A DNA stretch of 64,000 bases. Source: Nitrospira sp. CR1.2. Its GTDB lineage: Bacteria > Nitrospirota > Nitrospiria > Nitrospirales > Nitrospiraceae. The position numbers were made by a program, and so were the translations under genes. The DNA lies in the NCBI GenBank assembly GCA_014055495.1, contig WIAG01000005.1:1-64000 (forward strand), given 5' to 3'. Below are positions 19,392 to 27,454 of the stretch, in pieces. The stretch's first letter is position 1. Each line of letters starts with the position of its first letter. The notes below the pieces were generated by a model. It was not told the DNA's origin, did not search any database, and was given only the letters and a program-made list of their open reading frames with translations.

Positions 19392-21074
19392 TCAGTCCCA
19401 GCTATAGACCGCCTCCACGCAGTTACCAACCCCCTGGTATGTCACGCTCCGGCACAGTGCGTGGACGAGTGCGAGGCCGCGACCGAACATCGACTCGTTC
19501 GCGGAGAGAGTAGAGGCGACGTGAGTCGCGTCGAATCCCGGCCCGCTGTCCTCGACGCGGATGACCATGTGCGTACCGACCGCAGACGGCGAATGCTTCA
19601 GACTGATTTGCACATACCCGTCTTGCAGTGCGGCCAAGCGTCGGTCGCGTTCCTGATAGTAGGCGCTGAATCCATCGGGCGCGGTTTTCAGAGTCGATTC
19701 CAGCTGCAGTACACCATGGTCGATGGCATTCGAGATCAGCTCCGTCAATACGGCGAAGAAGCGCTCACGGTGCCTGGCATGACCGGGCAGCAGGCTCACC
19801 AACTGCATCAAGTCCATGATCGGATCAGCCGTTCGCATCTCGTCCGGTCCCAGTCGAACCTCGATGTGCCACGGAAGGACCCTCGAGGGTTTAGGCAAGT
19901 CGGGCTGAATGCGTGCCGCGGCGTTTTCGATGACCTTATCGCAGGGCACATCGACGATCGTGATATCGTCTTCCTGAGCATCTTCGCCGCTGAACACAAC
20001 GAGTGCGGCCACGATCTCTTTGAATGCGCAATCCGTCGCCTGTCCCCGCTTCACACACTCATGCACACGGGCTTCGCCGAACATCTCCCCCGACGGACTG
20101 CGCGCTTCGAGCACCCCGTCCGTATACAGCAATAACCGGTCTCCCTCCTCCATATCGTACGGCTGCAGGTCGGAGTGAAACTCCCGATCGTGCAGCACCC
20201 CCAATGGAGGATGCTGCGATGCCCATTGCATTCGTGCTCCCGACCTGGGGTTGACCAGCAGGACCGGCGGCAGGCCGCCGTTCCACACCGCCGTTCGCCG
20301 ACGAACCGGGTCGATTTCGATTGCGCTGGCAGCACAGAACAGTCCGACCGGCATCGTGCGGTTCAATTTGGTGTTGATTTCCCGGAGAATATCCTGCAAA
20401 GCGTGTCCCCGCTCAGTCATTCGATAAAACACGTCGGCCAAGGGTAACGCGCCGATCGCCGAGGAGAGGCCATGCCCCGTAAAGTCTCCGAGGAACACAT
20501 GAAGCAGGCCGCTCGGAGTCGTGCCGGCTAAGACGAGATCGCCGCCGAGGATTGCCGCGGGCGCCACATGGTAGTTGATGGCCATGCGCTCCATGCAGGG
20601 GGTCGCCAGGATTCTTGTGCGGATCTCATTGGCTACATCGATTTCATGGAGTGAGCGGTCTCGATACGCTTCCAGTTCCTGCTTCTGATCGATCACGCGT
20701 GTGTGCAGTTCTTGCACTCGCGCCCACGCAGCCAGTTTCGCCCGCAACAGCGGCAAGCTATACGGTTTCGTGAGTATGTCATCTCCCCCGGAATCGAGAC
20801 ATTCGGTCAGACCTTTCTGATCGGTCACGGCCGTCAAAAAAATGATCGGGACAAAGCGCGCGCCGGATCGCTGTTTGATGAGCGACGTGGCCTCTTTTCC
20901 GTCCATTTCCGGCATCATTAGGTCCATAATGATGAGATCCGGCTGTTCTTGTTCAAATTGGGCGACTGCTTGTTTTCCGTCCTCAGCCAGCACCACGTTG
21001 TGCCCGTCCTTGCGCAACATGGTCTGTAAGACCTGTCGATTCACATGCGTATCGTCCGCCACAAGGACTTTCAT
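19392..21074 (-). CDS. Response regulator with SpoIIE/PP2C phosphatase and RsbW-like HATPase domain (HsbR-like)
   Basis: REC (MKVLVADDTHVNRQVLQTML, LIIMDLMMPEMDGKEA), PP2C (ILGGDLVLAGTTPSGLLHVFLGDFTGHGLSSAIGALPLADVF..., LLLYTDGVLEARSPSGEMFG), C-terminal HATPase (ELISNAIDHGVLQLES, RVEDSGPGFD). Start at ATG 21072-21074. Confidence 0.9.
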   Translation of the reverse strand: MKVLVADDTHVNRQVLQTMLRKDGHNVVLAEDGKQAVAQFEQEQPDLIIMDLMMPEMDGKEATSLIKQRSGARFVPIIFLTAVTDQKGLTECLDSGGDDILTKPYSLPLLRAKLAAWARVQELHTRVIDQKQELEAYRDRSLHEIDVANEIRTRILATPCMERMAINYHVAPAAILGGDLVLAGTTPSGLLHVFLGDFTGHGLSSAIGALPLADVFYRMTERGHALQDILREINTKLNRTMPVGLFCAASAIEIDPVRRRTAVWNGGLPPVLLVNPRSGARMQWASQHPPLGVLHDREFHSDLQPYDMEEGDRLLLYTDGVLEARSPSGEMFGEARVHECVKRGQATDCAFKEIVAALVVFSGEDAQEDDITIVDVPCDKVIENAAARIQPDLPKPSRVLPWHIEVRLGPDEMRTADPIMDLMQLVSLLPGHARHRERFFAVLTELISNAIDHGVLQLESTLKTAPDGFSAYYQERDRRLAALQDGYVQISLKHSPSAVGTHMVIRVEDSGPGFDATHVASTLSANESMFGRGLALVHALCRSVTYQGVGNCVEAVYSWD

Positions 21075-21373
21075 GGGATCGTCACCAACGATTGAAAATT
21101 TGCGATCGACAGAATGCTTCGTATTTGCGGAGAGCAACCCACGATATGCACACGCGTTTTCCCGCCGCCGGCAAACTCGCGTAATTTCAACAGCATGCCC
21201 AGTCCCGTACTATCGATATACTCCGTCTGTGCAAAGTCGACCACGTAATGACTTGATGGGACAGGTCGCGACGTATAGGCTTCCAGAAACGTACGATGCA
21301 TTCTTGCGTCGAAGCGTCCAGCCGGTACAATCGTCAGCGTCGCGCCATCGGCAGATTCCTCAATTGTGAACAT
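21071..21373 (-). CDS. STAS-domain anti-sigma factor antagonist (HsbA-like)
   Basis: MFTIEESADGATLTIVPAGRFDARMHRTFLEAYTS...VVDFAQTEYIDSTGLGMLLKLREFAGGG; overlaps the next gene by ATGA. GGAGGAG SD upstream. Confidence 0.9.
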   Translation of the reverse strand: MFTIEESADGATLTIVPAGRFDARMHRTFLEAYTSRPVPSSHYVVDFAQTEYIDSTGLGMLLKLREFAGGGKTRVHIVGCSPQIRSILSIANFQSLVTIP

Positions 21374-21406
21374 GGCTCCTCCGTTCTCTTTCTTCGGCCG
21401 CTTCCT

Positions 21407-21433
21407 GTATCGGCAAAGACGCGAGAAACTTAA
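21407..21433 (-). promoter_or_regulatory. Putative sigma-28 (FliA) promoter upstream of STAS/REC-PP2C operon
   Basis: Minus strand TTAAGTTT-N11-GCCGATAC (7/8 and 7/8 to consensus). Confidence 0.72.
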
Positions 21434-21575
21434 CGAAAACACCGCCGGTCGAAATCCCTGGTCTGTGCGTGAAGCGAGGGAGCAAACCGAAGTGAGGCGA
21501 CGGAGCTAAGGTTTTGAGCCTGACCGACCGAAGAAAGAACCAACAACCATATACAACGGTGAGAGACCAATCCGA

Positions 21576-22523
21576 ATGGCAACGATTGTATCGATCGGCT
21601 CAGGCAAAGGCGGTGTCGGGAAAAGCATTATCGCCGCCAATTTATCCATGTTGATGGCGAAACGGGGCAAGCGGGTCGTCCTCGCCGACCTGGACGTGGG
21701 GGGCGCCGACGCGCATATCTTGTTCGGCATGTTGAACCCGCCTCGGACGCTCACCGATTTCATCGACCGACGGGTGCAGCGACTGGACGAAGTGCTCCAA
21801 CCCATCTCGGCACATCCCTTCTTGCAGTTGTTGCCGGGTACCGGAGACACGCTGGCCACGGCCAACCTCCCCTACGCCAAGAAGAAGCGGCTGATTCGCC
21901 ACTTCGCTCAATTACAGGCCGATGTGATCGTAGTCGATATCGGAGCCGGCACCAGTTACCATGCGCTTGATTTTTTCCTTATGGCCGACCACTACGTGAC
22001 GGTAGCGACCCCCGATCCTACCTCGGTCCTCGACCTGTACCGCTTCATCAAACTTGCGGCGATCCGACGTGTGCTCTCGGCATTCCTCTCTCGCGATGCC
22101 GTGAGCGAAGCCCTCTCTGAGCGGGATTTTTCAAGTATCGAGGAAGTGATTCAGGCGGTCGGTGAGACGGATTCCAACGCCCGCGAGGTGGCCAGCCGCA
22201 CCCTGCAAGGATTTCGGCCGCACCTGGTCGTCAATCGGGTGTCGGGCAAATCGCGCGTCAACGTACTGCACTTGAAGAAGTTACTGCAGGAATATGTCGG
22301 AGGAGACCTGACGACGCTGGGGGAAATTCCGGACGATCCGGCCGTGACGCGCGCCGTCCGCAGCTTTCTTCCGGTCGTCGAATGCGAGCCGACGGCGCCT
22401 GCTTCGCTCGCCCTGAACCAGGCGGCCGACGCGCTGCTGGCGTCGATGGCCCACCGCATCGAAACGCCCGTCGAGCCTGCCCCCGCGGTGGAACAGGCGT
22501 CGCACAGCCCCATCGCTTCCTGA
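21576..22523 (+). CDS. MinD/ParA-family ATPase, FlhG/FleN-like flagellar number regulator
   Basis: 315 aa; GSGKGGVGKSIIAANLSMLMAKRGKRVVLADLDVGGADAHILFGM; flagellar neighbourhood. Confidence 0.85.
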   Translation: MATIVSIGSGKGGVGKSIIAANLSMLMAKRGKRVVLADLDVGGADAHILFGMLNPPRTLTDFIDRRVQRLDEVLQPISAHPFLQLLPGTGDTLATANLPYAKKKRLIRHFAQLQADVIVVDIGAGTSYHALDFFLMADHYVTVATPDPTSVLDLYRFIKLAAIRRVLSAFLSRDAVSEALSERDFSSIEEVIQAVGETDSNAREVASRTLQGFRPHLVVNRVSGKSRVNVLHLKKLLQEYVGGDLTTLGEIPDDPAVTRAVRSFLPVVECEPTAPASLALNQAADALLASMAHRIETPVEPAPAVEQASHSPIAS

Positions 22524-22542
22524 CAACGTCCCGCGACCGGAA

Positions 22543-23172
22543 TCAGTGCGCAGCTTTTCTTGCCCGGAGTCGTTCTGCCTGGACTTGAAGAATGTGCCGG
22601 ATGATGAGTTCTTGCTCGTCCGCCCCCAACTCGATGAATTGAGTGGCGACATGAAATTGGGCGGGATCGGTGTTGAGCGCTGTCACCCGAATAATACGGG
22701 CGGTGGTTTCGATCATGCTGAACGGCGGGAGAATACACTTGAGCACCAGGACATCGTCGGCTTCGAAGCGGCGCGGCGTATCAAATCCCAATCCACCGGC
22801 GCTGATGTCGACCTCGGTCAGTCTGGCGATCGACACACTCCCCGGATGACTCTTCACCAGCGACTTCAGAATCGTCTCCAGCATCCAATCGATTTTTGAG
22901 ACCCACGGCAGCAGCGGGGATCCGGCAAACGCTTCCCCGCCACGTATCACCAGGTCGAGCGTCGGTTTCGATACGGCCGTCGTGATCGTGTCCTCCGTGG
23001 CTGGCGGCAGATACGCATTCATCGCGTCGGCCGTCTCATCAATGCGTCGGTACTCGAGCAGCAACCGATCCTCGATGCGCAACCATTCGCGGCGCTCCTC
23101 GTTGTTCAATATGGATTGCATGTTCGGCATACCCGGTTTCTGTGAGAGGACCACAGCGTTTCTTGGCTGCAA
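22543..23172 (-). CDS. PilZ-domain protein
   Basis: 209 aa; NNEERREWLRIEDRLLLEYR..., LTEVDISAGGLGFDTPRRFEADDVLVLKCIL..., IRVTALNTDPAQFHVATQFIEL. Confidence 0.8.
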   Translation of the reverse strand: MQPRNAVVLSQKPGMPNMQSILNNEERREWLRIEDRLLLEYRRIDETADAMNAYLPPATEDTITTAVSKPTLDLVIRGGEAFAGSPLLPWVSKIDWMLETILKSLVKSHPGSVSIARLTEVDISAGGLGFDTPRRFEADDVLVLKCILPPFSMIETTARIIRVTALNTDPAQFHVATQFIELGADEQELIIRHILQVQAERLRARKAAH

Positions 23173-23211
23173 GATGTGAGCAAGCGGCCGTGAACCGTAA
23201 TGAACTCGCTA

Positions 23212-23556
23212 TCAGGCCTCATGGTGAAGGATTCCATGTCCGGCCTCAGGTTGTCCATGAGATTCGCGAAGTTTGCGCAGGTGCCGTCGTACCTGCGCGG
23301 CTTCGGCCAGCAAGCTGGTGAGGCCGGCTTGCGCCACCAGAATCGCCGCGCGGACCTGGTCGTCCACCGCCAGCATGCGTTCAGCACTTGCACGATCGAT
23401 CTGGGAAGAGGCCAACCTGACGGCTCGCGCGTCGTAACAGGCATCTACGCGATCCCAATCGCCCTGGCGGGCGGCTTCAAGCGCCTGAGTGGTCAAGATT
23501 TCGATGGTGTGAAGGTCGTCGCGAGAAGCTGCCTGAGAGGAACTACCCACCGACAT
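23212..23556 (-). CDS. fliT: FliT-like flagellar export chaperone
   Basis: 114 aa helical protein overlapping fliS; ALEAARQGDWDRVDACYDARAVRLAS. Confidence 0.6.
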   Translation of the reverse strand: MSVGSSSQAASRDDLHTIEILTTQALEAARQGDWDRVDACYDARAVRLASSQIDRASAERMLAVDDQVRAAILVAQAGLTSLLAEAAQVRRHLRKLRESHGQPEAGHGILHHEA

Positions 23557-23935
23557 GCGTCACCGATTCCTGCCGAGCCACGACTTGCCAGCCTTCGCGT
23601 AATGTGCTCAAGCAACGAATGGGGCCATCCAGCTGTTTACTGTTGTGGCGCAAATTCGCCTGGATACATTGCTGCACCATATAGTCGTACAGGCGGTGCA
23701 ACGACACGGCGATCTCCCCGCCCCGCTCAAAATCCAGGACGCTGGACAATTCTCCGACGATGGCGATACTACGGTCCAGGAACCGGGCCTTATCTTTGTA
23801 ATTGTTCGTCAGAATGGCCTCCCGGGCCAGTTCCATCGAATGAATGGCCGAGTCGTAGAGCAACACGATGAGTTGCACCCGGTTGGCGGTCATGACTTGC
23901 GTCTGTTGGTACGCGTTGGCAGCGGTGGCGATCAT
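23543..23935 (-). CDS. fliS: Flagellar export chaperone FliS
   Basis: 130 aa; ANAYQQTQVMTANRVQLIVLLYDSAIHSMELAREAI...IVGELSSVLDFERGGEIAVSLHRLYDYMVQQCIQANL. Confidence 0.96.
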   Translation of the reverse strand: MIATAANAYQQTQVMTANRVQLIVLLYDSAIHSMELAREAILTNNYKDKARFLDRSIAIVGELSSVLDFERGGEIAVSLHRLYDYMVQQCIQANLRHNSKQLDGPIRCLSTLREGWQVVARQESVTHVGG

Positions 23936-23949
23936 AGTAACCTTATGCG

Positions 23950-25344
23950 TTATTGGAGCGCCTGGAGCGCAGTGGATTGTCCTTGGAGCTTTTGCAAGAG
24001 CCCGTCGAGAGTCGCGAATTGAATGCGAAGCCGCTCCTCGTATTGTGCGGCGATATCTTCTTTGCGGCCGATCTCCGCGGTCAACCTGCTGATCTGACTG
24101 GTGATCGAGTTTTTTCTAATCGTAAATGACCCGGTGTCGACGGCATCGAGAAAATCCACGGCCTTGACCACACGGTCCGCAACTCCGTTCGACGTCGTTT
24201 GTGTAATGAAGAGGGCTTTGGTCGCGGAGTAATTGCTTGCGAGGGCGGTGTCCAACTTCGCGTCCTCGATGGTAATGGTCCCGTCGCGCTCCGTTTTGAA
24301 ACCCACAGCGCCTAAGGTTTTATAGATCGACAATTCGGGTACCTCTCCCGAGATGGCGGTGCGTAACTGACTCAAGACTCCTTTCGCCGTACTTTCATTG
24401 AAGAAGATGCCGCCGGTTTTTGTCGTGATGTCATACGTCGTTCGCTCATTGACGAACTTCACTACGTCGTTATAAGCCGTTGCTAAGGCTTTGATGTTTG
24501 TCTTGACGCTTTCGGGGTCGGTGGTGATGGTGACCGTCACCGGCTCAGGTGTCGGCGTCGTGACGGTCTTGGACTTCAAGGTCAGCGTCACATCGGGGAT
24601 CGCGTCGGTGATCGTATTGGATTCGCGCTCGATGGAAATCGTCGTCTCGCTGGGGTCGCCGATCACCACGATGGCATTCTGCCCCGCCTGCAGCGTATCG
24701 CTGCCGCCGGTGCCGCTGCTGTTGGTGAAATCCAGGCTGGTGGTATCAGTGACGACCGAAATGGTATTGCCTGCGCCGGACGCCGTGGCGGTTAATGTCA
24801 ACCGATAGGCCGGGCTTGCGGTGGTTCCCGTATTGATGACGGAGGCGGTCACCCCGGCTCCGAGATCATTGATGGCAAACCGAAGGTCGTCGAGCGTGGC
24901 GCCATCGGCCAAGGTGACCGTCTGATCGCTTCCACTACCGACCTTAAATGTGAATGTTCCCGTGCCGCCGGAGACGATGGCGGTGGTGGTGTCTGCCACG
25001 GCCTTCGCGGCTTTGTTGGTAATTTGGTTGGCTTTGGCCAGCTGGGACACCTGAATGCTATAGCTACCGGTCGCCGCACCGGCACCGGCTTGTGCCGTCA
25101 AGACCGTCTCATCGCTGACGGTTGTCGCACTACGATCGAAACTGCTTGAAAGCCGAAGCGCGTTGGCTGCACTCTGCAGCGCGAGGAGCTTGTTGCCGAG
25201 AGTCCCGTAATCCGTCAGCTTGGTCTGGAGATCCTTCTGCTTCGCCGTCAGGGCGTCGATGGGCAAGCGTTGGACTTTAGCCAGCTCGGTGACGACCTGG
25301 CCAAAGTCTACGCCATTGCCTAACCCGCCGAAACTGATCGCCAT
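23950..25344 (-). CDS. fliD: Flagellar hook-associated protein 2 (filament cap)
   Basis: 464 aa; ISFGGLGNGVDFGQVVTELAKVQRLPIDALTAKQKDLQTKLTDYGTLGNKL...; precedes fliS. Confidence 0.96.
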   Translation of the reverse strand: MAISFGGLGNGVDFGQVVTELAKVQRLPIDALTAKQKDLQTKLTDYGTLGNKLLALQSAANALRLSSSFDRSATTVSDETVLTAQAGAGAATGSYSIQVSQLAKANQITNKAAKAVADTTTAIVSGGTGTFTFKVGSGSDQTVTLADGATLDDLRFAINDLGAGVTASVINTGTTASPAYRLTLTATASGAGNTISVVTDTTSLDFTNSSGTGGSDTLQAGQNAIVVIGDPSETTISIERESNTITDAIPDVTLTLKSKTVTTPTPEPVTVTITTDPESVKTNIKALATAYNDVVKFVNERTTYDITTKTGGIFFNESTAKGVLSQLRTAISGEVPELSIYKTLGAVGFKTERDGTITIEDAKLDTALASNYSATKALFITQTTSNGVADRVVKAVDFLDAVDTGSFTIRKNSITSQISRLTAEIGRKEDIAAQYEERLRIQFATLDGLLQKLQGQSTALQALQ

Positions 25345-25371
25345 GACATCCCTTTCATGTCGCGAAACAGA

Positions 25372-25746
25372 CTACACCTTGTGATGCAAGAGCAGCCCGG
25401 TGGGCGTCTCCAGCCTCTTCGCCAGATCGATCACTTCCTGCTGCGGAATCTGGCGGATAACGGTGCCGGAGTCCCCGTCCATCACCTTGACCACCACTCG
25501 GTCCAGGTCGGGATCGATGGTGAACTCCAGTCTGGAATCCGCCTTTTGGAACACTTCGCGTACCCGCGACAAGGCTTGCTCCAGCTCCTTTGCCTCTGCC
25601 TTTCCCTCAGCCTTCGCAGGATCTGGTTCAGGCTCAGATTCAGACTTGCGTACCACCACCTTCTTGTCTGCAGAAGGCTGTGGCGCGTTATGACTCGTGT
25701 GCACAGCGGCGGGGAGGTCCTTCACGTTCGAAACCTCTGGGAGCAT
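25372..25746 (-). CDS. flaG: FlaG-family flagellar protein
   Basis: 124 aa; LEFTIDPDLDRVVVKVMDGDSGTVIRQIPQQEVIDLAKRLETPTGLLLHHKV. Confidence 0.92.
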   Translation of the reverse strand: MLPEVSNVKDLPAAVHTSHNAPQPSADKKVVVRKSESEPEPDPAKAEGKAEAKELEQALSRVREVFQKADSRLEFTIDPDLDRVVVKVMDGDSGTVIRQIPQQEVIDLAKRLETPTGLLLHHKV

Positions 25747-25770
25747 GTTACCCTCCTAGGACCAGTCCGT

Positions 25771-25799
25771 GGATAGCCCTCCCAGAGGGAGGGCTATCC
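25771..25799. terminator. Perfect 13-bp stem hairpin between fliC and flaG (terminator/attenuator-like, no U-tract)
   Basis: GGATAGCCCTCCC-AGA-GGGAGGGCTATCC. Confidence 0.6.
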
Positions 25800-25812
25800 G
25801 ACGGGTGATGCC

Positions 25813-26640
25813 TTATCCCTGCAGCAGCGCCAACGCTTGCTGTGGCAGCGAGTTGGCTTGCGCCAAAATCGCAATACCGGACTGAGTGAGGATCTGGTTC
25901 TTCGTGAACACAGATGTCTCTTGGGCAATGTCCGCGTCCCGGATTCGGGATTCCGCCGCCGTGAAGTTCTCAGCCGTGACCGTCAGATTCTGGATCGCGA
26001 CTTCGAACCGGCTCTGAATCGACCCGTAATTCGCGCGGGCCGTAGCCACGGCGCTGATTGCGCTGTCGATATTGGCCAGCATGCTTTGCGCCGCCACCGC
26101 CGTCGATACGCTGGCGCCGGTCAATCCGACCGCCGCGACGTCGAGGTCAGCCAAGGCCACATTCAACGAGTTGCCCGATCCGCTCTTGAAGCCGATGAAG
26201 ACTTCAAACGTGTTGCTGGCTCCGCTCAGAAGCGGCTGACCGTTATATTCCGTCGTCGTGGCAATGCGGTCGATTTCCGAACGCAACGACACGAATTCCT
26301 GGTCCAGATACGACCGCTCGGTCGCTCCCAGCGTACCGCTGGCCGACTGCGTCGCCAACTCACGCATACGAGACAACAGGCTGCCGATCGTCGCCGCGGC
26401 GCCGTCTGCGACCTGCGTCAAGCTGATGCCGTCTCCGGCGTTCCGGTTGGCCTGATTGATACTACGAATTTGGGCCCGCAATGTTTCGGACACGCCCAAT
26501 CCGGCCGCGTCGTCCGCTGCTCGGGTGATCCGCAAGCCTGACGACAACCGCTCAACGGAACGACCCAATTGAGCCTGGTTGATCGACAGGTTTCGCTGAG
26601 CTGCCAGTGACGCAACGTTGGTATTGACTACTAATGCCAT
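25813..26640 (-). CDS. fliC: Flagellin
   Basis: 275 aa; MALVVNTNVASLAAQRNLSINQAQLGRSVERLSSGLRITRAADDAAGLGVSETLRAQIRSINQANRNAGDGISLTQVADGA... and ...QSGIAILAQANSLPQQALALLQG. Confidence 0.98.
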   Translation of the reverse strand: MALVVNTNVASLAAQRNLSINQAQLGRSVERLSSGLRITRAADDAAGLGVSETLRAQIRSINQANRNAGDGISLTQVADGAAATIGSLLSRMRELATQSASGTLGATERSYLDQEFVSLRSEIDRIATTTEYNGQPLLSGASNTFEVFIGFKSGSGNSLNVALADLDVAAVGLTGASVSTAVAAQSMLANIDSAISAVATARANYGSIQSRFEVAIQNLTVTAENFTAAESRIRDADIAQETSVFTKNQILTQSGIAILAQANSLPQQALALLQG

Positions 26641-26646
26641 GACGTA

Positions 26647-26659
26647 CTTCCTCCTGAAG
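26647..26659 (-). promoter_or_regulatory. Putative CsrA-binding hairpin overlapping flagellin Shine-Dalgarno
   Basis: mRNA-sense CUUC-AGGAG-GAAG with GGA in the loop, just upstream of the fliC ATG. Confidence 0.5.
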
Positions 26660-26770
26660 CTTCCGCACTACTCTCGGAATCGCCAGCGTCCGTGCCGACG
26701 AGGTGGTAACCAGGTGTCATGAGGGTGTGGCCACATCCCCACCGGCCTTGTCACCGTGTTGCTGTGCCCC

Positions 26771-26797
26771 TTATCGGTAGCCTGGGAGGAAGACTTA
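26771..26797 (-). promoter_or_regulatory. Putative sigma-28 (FliA) promoter of fliC
   Basis: Minus strand TAAGTCTT-N11-ACCGATAA. Confidence 0.75.
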
Positions 26798-26875
26798 AGC
26801 GGTTCAGAGAGTGCAGAAAACGCCTGCAATGAGACGCACTCACGGTCGGCGTGCCCGATCGAACAACAATGGACA

Positions 26876-27418
26876 CTAAGCAGCCAGACCGGTGTCGGCG
26901 AGACGGGGCAATAATTCGTATTCGAGCAGATCCGCCACACGGATCGGGTCGGCCGTGGTTCGTGCCCCTAACAGCTCCTGGATCCATGGAAGTAGCGGGG
27001 CCGACGACAACCCCTCGACACCCTGGGCGTGCCCGGCTTCCAACATTTCGGTGTAGTCCGCCAGCCGTCCGAGCCAGGCATCGATGGTTCCGACATGGGC
27101 GGTTCCGGAACGCAAGGGGGCCAATAACACCTGCCCATCGGTTCGCAGCTCTGCGGCAAATCGCTCGAGGGCGTGCTGTGCCTCGACAATAATGGTGTGC
27201 AGCGACTGGGAGACGGCCTGCATCGCTCCGACATCCCTGGCCGGTTGGTTGAGAAACTGTGGAGTGAGGTCGCGATCACTGATCGCCTTTCCTCCGACGG
27301 TCAACGACGTCACGATGCGATGTTGGGCATGGGCCCTGTCGCTCAGCGCCGCAAGCGCGTTCATCATCAAGGTGTCATCCGGCAGTTGCAATTGTTCGCC
27401 ATCAAGAGTGATGTGCAT
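26876..27418 (-). CDS. Uncharacterised 180-aa protein between flagellin and glycosyltransferases
   Basis: ORF MHITLDGEQLQLPDDTLMMNALAALSDRAHAQHRIVTSLTVGGKAISDRDL...; fits operon spacing and strand. Confidence 0.75.
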   Translation of the reverse strand: MHITLDGEQLQLPDDTLMMNALAALSDRAHAQHRIVTSLTVGGKAISDRDLTPQFLNQPARDVGAMQAVSQSLHTIIVEAQHALERFAAELRTDGQVLLAPLRSGTAHVGTIDAWLGRLADYTEMLEAGHAQGVEGLSSAPLLPWIQELLGARTTADPIRVADLLEYELLPRLADTGLAA

Positions 27419-27454
27419 GATCAGACTCCTTTCGCACGACGTCTGTACCTGTCG

